From the NCBI RefSeq assembly GCF_004341505.2, contig NZ_SLYP02000001.1, forward strand, positions 817,001 to 881,000: a stretch of 64,000 nucleotides of DNA, given 5' to 3'. Shown here in pieces: positions 1 through 8,525 of the stretch. Position 1 is the first letter of the stretch. Every line of letters starts with the position of its first letter. The position numbers and the translations under genes are program-made. The notes beneath the pieces are model-generated. The model worked only from the letters and a program-made list of their open reading frames with translations. It had not been told where the DNA came from and searched no databases. Source of the stretch: Sphingomonas sp. JUb134 (lineage in GTDB: Bacteria; Pseudomonadota; Alphaproteobacteria; Sphingomonadales; Sphingomonadaceae).

Positions 1-933
1 CAGCTTCGCCGCCCGGATCGGGAGGAACGCATTGCGGCGTTCGTCCGAGCACATCCGCATGCGATCGCGTTTCAGGACAGCCGCGACGAAAGCCAGATGG
101 CGGCGCGATGCGCGCAGATGGCCGGGCCCGACTTCGAGCTCTGGGGACTCGACCAGGAGTTTCTCGGATCCGGCGGCTTTCTTCTCGAGCGGATGCTGGA
201 CGCCAAACCCGGTCCTCGCTCCCGCGCCGCCATCGAGCGACTGGTGGCATTCGATCGCACCGCCACCGCCAAAGCGCTGCAATCGGGATCCATCGTCGAC
301 CTGTTCCTCATCCAGGTCAGCGATCAACAGCTTTCCGAAGCCCGTGCCGCGATCGAACGGGACGGCGGTGTGCGCGTGAAGCGGCTGTTTCGCGCACTGA
401 CCGAGACGCGCGCGATCTATCTCGGCCAGGACGTGGACGGCTTCTCTTCCAACGGGCGGCGTGCGCGCCTGATGAAGCAGACGCTTGTCGATCATCTCAA
501 TGCATCGCCCGGCACCGGCAAGCTGCTCTTCAAATTCGGCGACGTTCATGCCGCCAAGGGCTTCAACACGCTCGGCCAGCGCGACCTCGGCAACTTCGTC
601 GCCGAACGCGCGGACGGGGAAGGCACGTCGTCGCTGCATATCGCGGTCTATGGCGCGAAGGGGATCCTGCCGTCCTATGACGAGGTCGGCCGACCGCTCA
701 AAATCGCACCGTTCGACCTGACCGATGATCCCCATTATGCCTGGCTGAAGGCAGCCGTTCCGACAGGAGCCCAGGCCGGTACCAATGGTGAATGGACGGT
801 GATCGATCTGCGGACCCTGCGCGCCAACCCGCCCGCGGACATGCCCGATGCCTGGCGAGAAGCCGCACGCCAGTTCGACCTGCTGGTGCTCGCACCCACA
901 TTGTCGCCGACCACGACCTTGGGGTTGCAGTAG
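1..933 (+). CDS. Hypothetical protein, 5' end outside the window
   Basis: The frame is open from base 1, so the N-terminus is missing; the first ATG inside the window (97) is probably internal. About 310 residues are visible. I do not recognise the family with confidence. The clearest segment is a KFGDVHAAKGFN stretch followed by LGNFVAE, reminiscent of erythromycin-esterase-like or ChaN-like proteins, but this is only a resemblance. No signal peptide or membrane segment is seen in the visible part. It ends about 100 bases before the convergent TetR gene. Confidence 0.6.
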   Translation, partial: QLRRPDREERIAAFVRAHPHAIAFQDSRDESQMAARCAQMAGPDFELWGLDQEFLGSGGFLLERMLDAKPGPRSRAAIERLVAFDRTATAKALQSGSIVDLFLIQVSDQQLSEARAAIERDGGVRVKRLFRALTETRAIYLGQDVDGFSSNGRRARLMKQTLVDHLNASPGTGKLLFKFGDVHAAKGFNTLGQRDLGNFVAERADGEGTSSLHIAVYGAKGILPSYDEVGRPLKIAPFDLTDDPHYAWLKAAVPTGAQAGTNGEWTVIDLRTLRANPPADMPDAWREAARQFDLLVLAPTLSPTTTLGLQ

Positions 934-1034
934 GCGTCGTAGCCGCGGGAGCCGTACTCGGCTTTCGCTGCAGACAGTTCCGCAAGGGCTGAGCTCCGGG
1001 GAGAGGCCGCGTTATCCGCGACCTGCGCCCACCC

Positions 1035-1625
1035 TCAGTCGCCGAGCGCCTGCGCGATGGCGAGGCCGGCGAGGCGGGCGGTGGCGAGCAGGCGATCGAG
1101 GTCGTGGCCGTGTCGCGCGGCCGCCGAGAGGCCGGCCATGGTGGTGCAGACGAAATCGGTCAGGCGGTCGGCGTCCTCGGGATGGCGATCGGCGATGTAG
1201 CGGCGGATCACGGCTTCGGCTGCGACGAGGAAGGCGGCGGCGGCTTCCCGCGCCTCCGCGTCGTTGCAGCGCGTGCCCTCCAGAACCAGGCAGCCGGTGG
1301 TGCACGGCGCGGCCGCATAGCGGCGCGCGGCCTCTTCGAGCAGCGCGGCCAGCGCCTCGGCGACCGGGCGGTCGGGGAGGAGAATCGCGTCGAGCGGGAT
1401 CGCGCCGGTGCCGGCATAGCGATCGAGCACGCGCGCATAGAGCCCGAACTTGCTGCCGAAGGCTGCATAGAAGCTGGGCGGCTTGATGCCGAGCGCCTCC
1501 GTCACGTCGGCGACGCTGACCGCGTCATAGCCGCGCGTGTGGAACAGCGTCTGGGCGACCGCCACCGCCTGTTCCGGATCGAAGCTGCGCGGACGGCCGC
1601 GGGCGCGTGGTTTATTTGTAGTCAC
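1035..1625 (-). CDS. bdcR: TetR-family regulator, BdcR-like
   Basis: 196 residues, the normal TetR length. The N-terminal helix-turn-helix lies at about residues 17-60 (VSVADVTEALGIKPPSFYAAFGS region) and is followed by an all-helical ligand domain with a CTTGCLVLEG segment. From memory it matches E. coli BdcR (YjgJ) over most of its length, including GRPRxFxPEQA and AFGSKxGL. It is divergent from bdcA with 76 bases between the start codons, the same arrangement as in E. coli, where BdcR represses bdcA. A 16-base dyad in the gap is the likely operator. Orthology is inferred; the TetR assignment is secure. Confidence 0.88.
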   Translation of the reverse strand: MTTNKPRARGRPRSFDPEQAVAVAQTLFHTRGYDAVSVADVTEALGIKPPSFYAAFGSKFGLYARVLDRYAGTGAIPLDAILLPDRPVAEALAALLEEAARRYAAAPCTTGCLVLEGTRCNDAEAREAAAAFLVAAEAVIRRYIADRHPEDADRLTDFVCTTMAGLSAAARHGHDLDRLLATARLAGLAIAQALGD

Positions 1626-1639
1626 GATTACAGAATACC

Positions 1640-1679
1640 TTGACGGTGCGAAGTTGCTGTTTATGTAGCGATCCCTACA
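1640..1679 (+). promoter_or_regulatory. bdcA promoter with TetR-type operator dyad
   Basis: A -35-like TTGACG (1640-1645) and a -10-like TATGTA (1662-1667) are 16 bases apart. The dyad TGTAG-N6-CTACA (1664-1679) overlaps the -10 element, so a bound dimer would block bdcA transcription. Binding by the divergent TetR protein is inferred from position. Confidence 0.5.
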
Positions 1680-1701
1680 GTAATTTGCCAGGGAGTGCCA
1701 G

Positions 1702-2415
1702 ATGACCGCGTTTCAAGGAAAGTCCGTTCTCGTGCTGGGCGGGAGCCGGGGCATCGGGGCGGCCATCGTGCGGCGGTTTGCCGCGGACGGCGCGACGGTG
1801 ACCTTTACCTATGCCGGTTCGGCCGAGGCGGCGCAGGCGCTGGCGGCGGAGACGGGCAGCACCGCGGTGGTGACGGACAGCGCCGACCGCGATGCGGTGA
1901 TCGCGCGGGTGCGGGAGAGCGGGCCCCTCGACGTGCTGGTGGTGAATGCGGGGATCGCCGTGTTCGGCGACGCGCTGGAGCAGGACCCGGACGTGATCGA
2001 CCGGCTGTTCCGCATCAACGTCCATGCGCCCTATCACGCCTCGGTCGAGGCGGCGCGGCAGATGCCGGAGGGCGGGCGGATCATCGTGATCGGTTCGGTC
2101 AACGGCGACCGGATGCCGGTGGCGGGCATGGCATCCTATGCGCTCAGCAAGTCGGCGCTGCAGGGGCTGGCGCGTGGCCTTGCCCGCGACTTCGGGCCGC
2201 GCGGCATCACCATCAACGTGGTGCAGCCGGGACCGATCGACACCGACGCCAATCCCGAGGACGGCCCCATGAAGGACCTGATGCACAGCTTCCTGGCGAT
2301 CAAGCGCCACGGGCGGCCGGAGGAAGTGGCGGGCATGGTGGCCTGGCTGGCAGGGCCGGAAGCCGGGTTCGTGACGGGCGCGATGCACACGATCGACGGC
2401 GCGTTCGGCGCCTGA
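1702..2415 (+). CDS. bdcA: SDR-family oxidoreductase, BdcA-like
   Basis: 237-residue short-chain dehydrogenase/reductase. The Rossmann GGSRGIG is at residues 13-19, NAG at 82-84, catalytic Ser132 in IGSVNGD and YxxxK at Tyr146/Lys150. It is very close to E. coli BdcA (YjgI) as I remember it, sharing FTYAGS, TDSADRDAVI, INVHAPYHASVEAARQMPEGG and the C-terminal VTGAMHTIDGAFGA. BdcA has been described as a cyclic-di-GMP-binding biofilm-dispersal protein; whether this copy does that is inference. The ATG has a good AGGGAG ribosome site. Expression is probably repressed by the divergent TetR gene. Confidence 0.9.
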   Translation: MTAFQGKSVLVLGGSRGIGAAIVRRFAADGATVTFTYAGSAEAAQALAAETGSTAVVTDSADRDAVIARVRESGPLDVLVVNAGIAVFGDALEQDPDVIDRLFRINVHAPYHASVEAARQMPEGGRIIVIGSVNGDRMPVAGMASYALSKSALQGLARGLARDFGPRGITINVVQPGPIDTDANPEDGPMKDLMHSFLAIKRHGRPEEVAGMVAWLAGPEAGFVTGAMHTIDGAFGA

Positions 2416-2562
2416 GCGGGACGCGCGCGGCCACGCCGCCACCAAAAGCGCGCCCGCGCGTTTTCCCGCCGCAGATTGCGACAGGGGGACGGGCATGAGC
2501 GAGGTTGGCGGCGCGGAGCACGGCGGGCAGGTGGCTGCCGCCGCAGGGCGGCAGGGCTGATC

Positions 2563-3555
2563 GTGGCGCGCAACCGCTATTACCAGGGGCCACCGAGCGA
2601 CCATTTCGACGGCGTGCGCTTCTTCAATCCGGGGCAGCCTGCGACCGATCGCGGGCTGCCCGACATGCTGCGGTGGAAGTTCGGGCCGCGCCCGGCGACC
2701 TGGCCCAAGGCGGTGCCGGTCGCACAGGCGGTGCCGGAGCCGCGGGTGGCGGGGCTCTCGATCACGGCGGTCGGCCATGCGACGCTGCTGATCCAGGCGG
2801 CGGGCCTGAACCTGCTCACCGATCCGGTCTGGTCGGAGCGGGCGAGCCCCTTCACCTTTGCGGGGCCGAAGCGGGTGACGGCGCCGGGAATCGCGTTCGA
2901 CGCGCTGCCGCGGATCGACGCGGTGCTGCTGTCCCACAACCATTACGACCATCTCGACATGGCGACGCTGAAGCGGCTGCATGCCCGCGACGCGCCGCTG
3001 ATGGTGATGCCGCTGGGCAACGACGTGATCGTGAAGAAGGGCGTTCCCGGCGCGCGGACGGTGGCGGGCGACTGGGGCGACCGTATCGCGCTGCCCGGCG
3101 GTGCGGCGACGACGCTGGTGCCGGCCAACCACTGGTCGGCGCGGGGCACCGGCGACCGGCGCATGGCGCTGTGGGCGGGGCATTGGATCGAGACGCCGGT
3201 GGGCCGGGTCTATTTCGCCGGGGACAGCGGCTGGTGCGGGGGCGGCATCTTCCGCGACATTGCCGCCAGGCACGGTGCGCCCGACGTCGCGCTGCTGCCG
3301 ATCGGCGCCTATGCGCCGCGCTGGTTCATGGCGCCGCAGCATGCCGACCCGGACGAGGCGGTGGCGATGTTCGAGGTGCTGGGCGCGGCCCACGCGCTGG
3401 GCATCCACTGGGGCACGTTCCAGCTGACCGACGAGGCGCGCGAGGAGCCGGTGGCGCGGCTGGCGGCGGCATTGGCCGCCCGCGGAATCGCGCCGCAGCG
3501 ATTCATCGCAGCGACACCCGGCGACACATATTCCTTCGCACCTGCGATGGCGTGA
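2563..3555 (+). CDS. MBL-fold metal-dependent hydrolase (NAPE-PLD/UlaG-like)
   Basis: About 330 residues from a GTG at 2563. The frame is open further upstream to a TTG at 2476, but that extension is Arg/Gly-rich and not protein-like. The metallo-beta-lactamase motif SHNHYDHLD is clear; further metal ligands are likely in NHWSARG, the FAGDSGW segment and LGIHWGTF. An N-terminal YYQGPPSDHFDGxRFFNP block is typical of the NAPE-PLD-like branch, whose bacterial members are mostly uncharacterised; a lipid or phosphodiester substrate is possible. No signal peptide is seen, so it is probably cytoplasmic. The next gene follows after 70 bases. Confidence 0.82.
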   Translation: MARNRYYQGPPSDHFDGVRFFNPGQPATDRGLPDMLRWKFGPRPATWPKAVPVAQAVPEPRVAGLSITAVGHATLLIQAAGLNLLTDPVWSERASPFTFAGPKRVTAPGIAFDALPRIDAVLLSHNHYDHLDMATLKRLHARDAPLMVMPLGNDVIVKKGVPGARTVAGDWGDRIALPGGAATTLVPANHWSARGTGDRRMALWAGHWIETPVGRVYFAGDSGWCGGGIFRDIAARHGAPDVALLPIGAYAPRWFMAPQHADPDEAVAMFEVLGAAHALGIHWGTFQLTDEAREEPVARLAAALAARGIAPQRFIAATPGDTYSFAPAMA

Positions 3556-3628
3556 AACTTCTGCGACATTTGCTCGCTAGGCCATCGCCGGAGTGAACGC
3601 GCGGGCGTTGCGCGGGTGGGAGATTCAG

Positions 3629-6388
3629 ATGCGTCCTTTGTCGACGGCAGCATGGTTGCTGCTGGGTGTGGCCAGTCCTGCGCTCGCAGCCGCGCAAACG
3701 GACCCGGTGCCGGCCCAGACGCCGCCGCAGGGGGAGCCGGGCGACTCCGGCCCGTCCGAGGCGGTGGAGGAAGAGACCGAAGGCGCGGAGATCGTGGTGA
3801 CCGGGCGTACCCCGCCGGGGACGGTGCCGGGTGACATCCCGCCCGAGATCCAGCTCTCCCCCGCGGACATCCGCTCCTATGGCGTGAGCTCGGTCGCCGA
3901 GCTGCTCGAAGAGCTGGCGCCGCAGACCGGCAGCGGCCGGGGGCGCGACGGCAACGGCGCGCCGGTGGTGCTGGTGAACGGCAGGCGCACGGCCGGCTTC
4001 CAGGAAATCCGCGACTTGCCGACCGAGGCGATCCTGCGCGTCGACATCCTGCCGGAGGAAGCGGCGCTGAAGTTCGGCTTCCGCGCGGACCAGCGCGTGG
4101 TGAACTTCGTGCTCCGCCCGCGCTTTCGCAGCATCACCGGCGAGCTGACCGACCGCATCCCGACCGAAGGCGGCAGCAACCAGTTCCAGGCGGAGGCCGG
4201 GCTTACCCGGATCAACGACGCCGGCCGGCTGAACGTCAACCTGGAGGCGGAGGGCGTCTCGAACCTGCTGGAGAGCGAGCGCGACATCACGCCGAGCACC
4301 AGCGCAAGGCGGCCGTTCGACCTGACCGGCAACATCACCGGCCTGCGCGGCGGCGAGATCGACCCGGCGCTGAGCGCCCTGGCCGGAACCACCGTGACGC
4401 AGGCAGGCGTGCCGGCCGGGATCGCCAACCCAGGGCTGGCCGATTACGCGGGCACCGCAGGTGTCCTCAACGTGACCGACACGACGCCCTTCCGCACGCT
4501 CCAGCCGTCGAGCAACCGGGTGGCGGCGAACGCGGTCTACAGCACCAGCATCTTCGGCAATGTGGCCGCGACGGGCACGGTGCGGCTGGAGCGCAGCGAA
4601 AGCCATGCGCTGTCCGGCCTGCCCGGCGTGGAGCTGCTGCTTCCGGCCGAGGGCCCCTTCTCGCCCTTTGCGAACGCCACCACCCTCTATCGCTATGCCG
4701 ACGTCGATCCGCTGGAGCGCACCAACCGGAGCTGGACGGGCAATGCCACTGCCGCGTTCAACGGCGACATCGGCCGGTGGCGCTGGTCGCTCAACACCAG
4801 CTACCAGCGCGACGAGTCGCGCACCTTCACCGAGCGCGGGCTGGACACCGTCGGGCTCCAGGAAGCGATCACCGCAGGCGATCCGGACGCGAGCCCGTTC
4901 GGGCCGCTGGACCTCTATGCGCGCGTGGTCGACCGCGCGAAGTCGATCAACCAGGTCGCGGCGATCGACGCGCTGGCGTCCGGCACGCTGTTCGAGATGC
5001 CGGCCGGCCCGGCGTCGGCGAGCCTTCGCGTGCTGGGCAACACCACCGACCTCAAGAGCGATTCGCTGCGGGCGGGCGTTGCCCAGTCCGCCGACATCGG
5101 CCGCGACACGGGCACCGCGCGCGGCAACCTGGACCTGCCGATCGCAAGCCGTTCGCGCGACGTGCTGGCGTTCCTGGGCAACCTCTCCCTGAACGGCAAC
5201 GCCGAGGTGGAGCAGCTGTCCGACTTCGGCACCCAGACGACGCTGGGCTATGGCCTCAACTGGCAGCCGGCCGAGCCGGTGCGGCTGCTGGTGTCGGTGA
5301 CGCACGAGGAAGGCGCGCCGACGCCGCAGCAGCTGGGCAATCCGGTGCTGGTGACGCCCAACGTGCGCATCTTCGACTATGTCCGCGGCGAGACGGTGGA
5401 CGTGACGCAGGTGGAGGGCGGCAACCCGAACCTGGAGGGCGACAGCCGGCGCGTGTTCAAGGCCGGGCTGAACCTGCGCCCGATCCGCGACACCGACCTG
5501 ACGCTGACCGCCGACTATGTGTCGAGCCGGATCAAGAACCCGATCTCGAGCTTCCCGGCGGCGACCGCGGAGATCGAGGACGCGTTCCCCGACCGGTTCC
5601 TGCGCGCGGAGGACGGCACGCTGCTGCGCGTCGACACGCGGCCGGTGAACTTCGCCCGTTCGAAGCGCAGCCAGCTGCGCTGGGGCTTCAACTTCTCCAA
5701 GCCGATCGTCACCGAGCGGCAGCGGCAGGAAGAGGCGGCGCGCGCGGCCCGGCGGGCGGAACGCGAGGCGGCGGAAGCGGCCGGCACCGCGCCGCCGCGC
5801 GAAGCGCGGGGCGAGCGTGGCCCGGGCGGGGGACGCGGGCCGGGGGCCGGCGGGCCGGGCGGCGGCGGCTGGGGCGGCGGCCCGCGCGGCGGCGGCGGGG
5901 CCGGCGGGCGGCTGCAGTTCGCGGCCTATCACACCTGGCAGTTCGAAAACTCGATCCTGATCCGCGAGGGGCTGCCCGAGCTGGACCTGCTCAACGGCTC
6001 TGCATCGGGAAGCCGCGGCGGCCAGCCGCGCCACCAGATCCAGCTGCAGGGCGGCTATGTCGTCAACGGGCTGGGCGCGCGCGTGAGCGCCAACTGGCAG
6101 AGCGCGACCGAGGTCAACGGCGGCACGACCGGCAACGACCAGCTGCGCTTCGGCTCGCTCGCGACCGCCGACCTGCGGCTGTTCGCGAACCTGGGCCAGC
6201 AGCCCGCGCTGGTGCGCGACCATCCGTGGCTGCGCGGTACGCGCGTGACGCTGTCGGTCGACAACATCTTCAACCAGCGCCAGGAAGTGACCAGCGCACA
6301 AGGGACGGTGCCGCTGAGCTACCAGGGCGGGTTCCTCGATCCGCTCGGTCGGACGGTGCGGATCAGCGTGCGCAAGCTGTTCTTCTGA
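3629..6388 (+). CDS. TonB-dependent receptor-like outer-membrane protein
   Basis: 919 residues from ATG 3629, chosen because a signal peptide (TAAWLLLGVASPALAAAQ) starts right after it; an upstream start at 3593 would bury the signal. A TonB-box-like EIVVTGR is near residue 55, followed by a plug domain (SVAELLEELAPQT, VVLVNGRRTAGF) and a long barrel ending in RKLFF, with the terminal aromatic expected for outer-membrane assembly. The barrel carries an odd insert at about 5725-5910: a charged helical segment (ERQRQEEAARAARRAERE) followed by a very Gly-rich stretch. The ligand is unknown. The gene is convergent with the next receptor. Confidence 0.85.
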   Translation: MRPLSTAAWLLLGVASPALAAAQTDPVPAQTPPQGEPGDSGPSEAVEEETEGAEIVVTGRTPPGTVPGDIPPEIQLSPADIRSYGVSSVAELLEELAPQTGSGRGRDGNGAPVVLVNGRRTAGFQEIRDLPTEAILRVDILPEEAALKFGFRADQRVVNFVLRPRFRSITGELTDRIPTEGGSNQFQAEAGLTRINDAGRLNVNLEAEGVSNLLESERDITPSTSARRPFDLTGNITGLRGGEIDPALSALAGTTVTQAGVPAGIANPGLADYAGTAGVLNVTDTTPFRTLQPSSNRVAANAVYSTSIFGNVAATGTVRLERSESHALSGLPGVELLLPAEGPFSPFANATTLYRYADVDPLERTNRSWTGNATAAFNGDIGRWRWSLNTSYQRDESRTFTERGLDTVGLQEAITAGDPDASPFGPLDLYARVVDRAKSINQVAAIDALASGTLFEMPAGPASASLRVLGNTTDLKSDSLRAGVAQSADIGRDTGTARGNLDLPIASRSRDVLAFLGNLSLNGNAEVEQLSDFGTQTTLGYGLNWQPAEPVRLLVSVTHEEGAPTPQQLGNPVLVTPNVRIFDYVRGETVDVTQVEGGNPNLEGDSRRVFKAGLNLRPIRDTDLTLTADYVSSRIKNPISSFPAATAEIEDAFPDRFLRAEDGTLLRVDTRPVNFARSKRSQLRWGFNFSKPIVTERQRQEEAARAARRAEREAAEAAGTAPPREARGERGPGGGRGPGAGGPGGGGWGGGPRGGGGAGGRLQFAAYHTWQFENSILIREGLPELDLLNGSASGSRGGQPRHQIQLQGGYVVNGLGARVSANWQSATEVNGGTTGNDQLRFGSLATADLRLFANLGQQPALVRDHPWLRGTRVTLSVDNIFNQRQEVTSAQGTVPLSYQGGFLDPLGRTVRISVRKLFF

Positions 6389-6396
6389 CAACCGCA

Positions 6397-6431
6397 GGCG
6401 CGGCGGCCGGGGGAAGCCGGCCAGCCGCGCC
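6397..6431. terminator. GC-rich hairpin between convergent receptor genes
   Basis: GGCGCGGC and GCCGCGCC arms enclose an inner CCGG-based stem in the 67-base gap between the stops of the two convergent receptor genes. It has no strong T-run, so it is a probable bidirectional terminator by position and structure only. Confidence 0.45.
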
Positions 6432-6455
6432 CGTGGCACTTCCCTGCCGGCGCTA

Positions 6456-8441
6456 TCAGAAGCGCGCGGCAAGGCCCAGCCAGAGCCGGGCCGGATCGAT
6501 CACATAGGCATAATCGGCATAGTCCAGCCGCTTGTCGAACAGGTTCTGGATGCCGCCGTGGAGGGTCACGGCCTCCGTCAGCCGGTAGCTGCCGCCGATG
6601 TCGACGGTGGTGTAGGAGGCAGCGACGACGTTCTCGCCGCTGATCTGCGCCTCCGTCACGGCTTCCTCGCCGCGGTAGATGGCACGGACATAGCCGCTGA
6701 AGCCGCCCGCCGGCTTCCAGTTGAGCGAGGCGCTGGCCTGCTGCTTGGGCGTGTCGTTGAGCGCGGCACCGGCGTTGGCGCCGCTCAGCTGCTCGGAATC
6801 GGTGAGCGTGCCCGAGGCGTTGAGGCGCAGCGTCGGGGTGAGGCGCACGTCCACGGTCGCCTCGATGCCCTGGACCCGCGCGCGGTCCACGTTGACATAG
6901 GTGGTCGGCGGCCGGCCGATCGTGCTCAGCGGTTCGTCGATGCACCAGGCGGCCGCTTCCTCGCAGGTGACGCGGGTGATCTTGTCCTTGAAGCGGGTGT
7001 CGTAGGCGGACAGGCTCGCCTGGAACCCGTCGCCGTCGTAGAGCAGCGACGCCTCGAAGGTGCGCGAGGTCTCCGCCTCCAGATCGGGGTTGCCGTAGAT
7101 CGTGCCGCCGCGGCTCGTCTGTCCCCAATCCTCGAGCGTCTGGCGCAGGTTGGGCGCGCGGAAGCCCTGCGAATAGCCGCCCTTGAGCGTGAAGTCGGGC
7201 GTCATGTTCCACACCGCATAGACGCGCGGCGTCCAGTGGGTGCCATATTGCTCGTCGTCGTCCATGCGCAGGCCGCCGGTGAGCTTGAACCCGTCCACCA
7301 CCGCGAGCTCGTTCTCGGCGAACAGCGCCCAGTTGGTGCGGCTGGCGCCCGTGCGGGTGGACCCGTTGAGGCGGTTGCCGGTGAGGTCGGTCAGATCCTC
7401 GTTGCGGTAGAAAGCGCCGATGCTGAGCATGTTGGAGGGCAGCGGGACCGTCCAGATCGACTGGCCGACCGTGTTCTTGATCCGCTTCTCACCCTCGACG
7501 TGCTCGGCATCCTCATACTGGAGGTAGCTTTCGGACGCGGCGAAGCCCCATTTGCCGCTGTGGCTGAGCGACGCGACCCAGCGCTTCTGGGTCATGGTGT
7601 CCTGGGTGCCCTCGGGCACGGTGTCGCTCGCCTCGACGGTCTTGCCGGCGGTGGAGATGGTCTTCTGCCGATAATAGCCGCCCTCGACCAGGAAGCGGTG
7701 GTCGGCGCCGGCATCGAAGCCGAGCTTGCCCGCGATCGAATCGTCGTGGCGCTCCGGCGTGCCGCCGGTCACGTCGTCCTCGCTGCGCCGATTGCGCGAA
7801 CCCTGGAGCTGGATGCCGACCGCGTCGCCGGCGAGCGGCCCGGACAGGTAGAAGTTGCCGTCATAGACGTTGCCGAAGTCGTCGCCGAGCTGGAGCGTAC
7901 CGTTGACGCGCGCGCTGCCGCGCCAGCGGTCCGATATGGCGCGGGTGATGACGTTGACGACCCCGCCCATCGCATCCGAGCCGTAGAGCGAGGACATCGG
8001 CCCGCGCACCACCTCGATGCGCTCGATCGCCTCGAGCGGGGGCAGCAGGCCGCCTTCGCTGATGCTGCCGCCGTTGGTGCGCGATTCGCGCGAGGACAGG
8101 CGTTTGCCGTCGACCAGGATCAACGTGTACTGCGGCGCCATGCCGCGGATGGAGATGTCGCGGCTGTTGCCCTCGCCCGGGGTGACGGTGACGCCGGGGA
8201 TTTCCAGCAGCGCGTCCGTCACCTCGCGATAGGGAAGCCGCTCCAGATCCTCTCGCGTGATGACGCTGATGGAGGCGGGCGCGTCCTTGACCTGCTGTTC
8301 CCGCGCCGTGGCGGTGACGACGATCTCGTCGGTGTTGAGGCTCTGCTGCCCGGCGGGCACCTCTTCGGCGTGGAGCGGCGCGGCGACCGCTGCGACGAGC
8401 GTCAGGGTCGCCGTTCCGGCGAGCCACCCAAAGCGAGACAT
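6456..8441 (-). CDS. TonB-dependent siderophore/colicin-type receptor (CirA/FepA-like)
   Basis: 661 residues. The signal peptide ends near PLHAEE; the TonB box is TDEIVVTAT (about residues 37-45). The plug includes ITREDLERLPYREVTDALLEIPGV, ISIRGM and IERIEVVRGPMSSLYGSDAMGGVVNVITR, then a beta barrel ends LGLAARF with C-terminal Phe. The short barrel and plug motifs fit the catecholate-siderophore/colicin I receptor group; the ligand is inferred. A Fur-like palindrome lies just upstream of the ATG, so iron repression is likely. An in-line LysR gene lies upstream on the same strand and may regulate it. Confidence 0.9.
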   Translation of the reverse strand: MSRFGWLAGTATLTLVAAVAAPLHAEEVPAGQQSLNTDEIVVTATAREQQVKDAPASISVITREDLERLPYREVTDALLEIPGVTVTPGEGNSRDISIRGMAPQYTLILVDGKRLSSRESRTNGGSISEGGLLPPLEAIERIEVVRGPMSSLYGSDAMGGVVNVITRAISDRWRGSARVNGTLQLGDDFGNVYDGNFYLSGPLAGDAVGIQLQGSRNRRSEDDVTGGTPERHDDSIAGKLGFDAGADHRFLVEGGYYRQKTISTAGKTVEASDTVPEGTQDTMTQKRWVASLSHSGKWGFAASESYLQYEDAEHVEGEKRIKNTVGQSIWTVPLPSNMLSIGAFYRNEDLTDLTGNRLNGSTRTGASRTNWALFAENELAVVDGFKLTGGLRMDDDEQYGTHWTPRVYAVWNMTPDFTLKGGYSQGFRAPNLRQTLEDWGQTSRGGTIYGNPDLEAETSRTFEASLLYDGDGFQASLSAYDTRFKDKITRVTCEEAAAWCIDEPLSTIGRPPTTYVNVDRARVQGIEATVDVRLTPTLRLNASGTLTDSEQLSGANAGAALNDTPKQQASASLNWKPAGGFSGYVRAIYRGEEAVTEAQISGENVVAASYTTVDIGGSYRLTEAVTLHGGIQNLFDKRLDYADYAYVIDPARLWLGLAARF

Positions 8442-8457
8442 GCATTCCCCCTGCTAT

Positions 8458-8472
8458 TGCGAATAAGTCGCA
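8458..8472. promoter_or_regulatory. Fur-like box ahead of the siderophore receptor
   Basis: The perfect dyad TGCGA-N5-TCGCA lies 17 bases upstream of the receptor start codon. Its spacing and sequence (TGCGAATAAGTCGCA) resemble alphaproteobacterial Fur sites. Iron-responsive repression is inferred. Confidence 0.5.
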
Positions 8473-8525
8473 GGCTCATTGTCGGAGTAGGCGCCGTTCG
8501 CCAAGGGGTCCGCAGCGTATATCGG

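Noticed and set aside
2495..2560. Small ORF (MSEVGG...) just before the MBL-fold hydrolase
   Set aside because: Only 21 codons, Gly/Ala-rich, with no ribosome site or conserved look; kept as untranslated leader.
3503..6472. 989-codon ORF antisense to the first receptor
   Set aside because: High-GC antisense shadow, Arg/Pro/His-rich, no domain; the opposite strand has a clear receptor.
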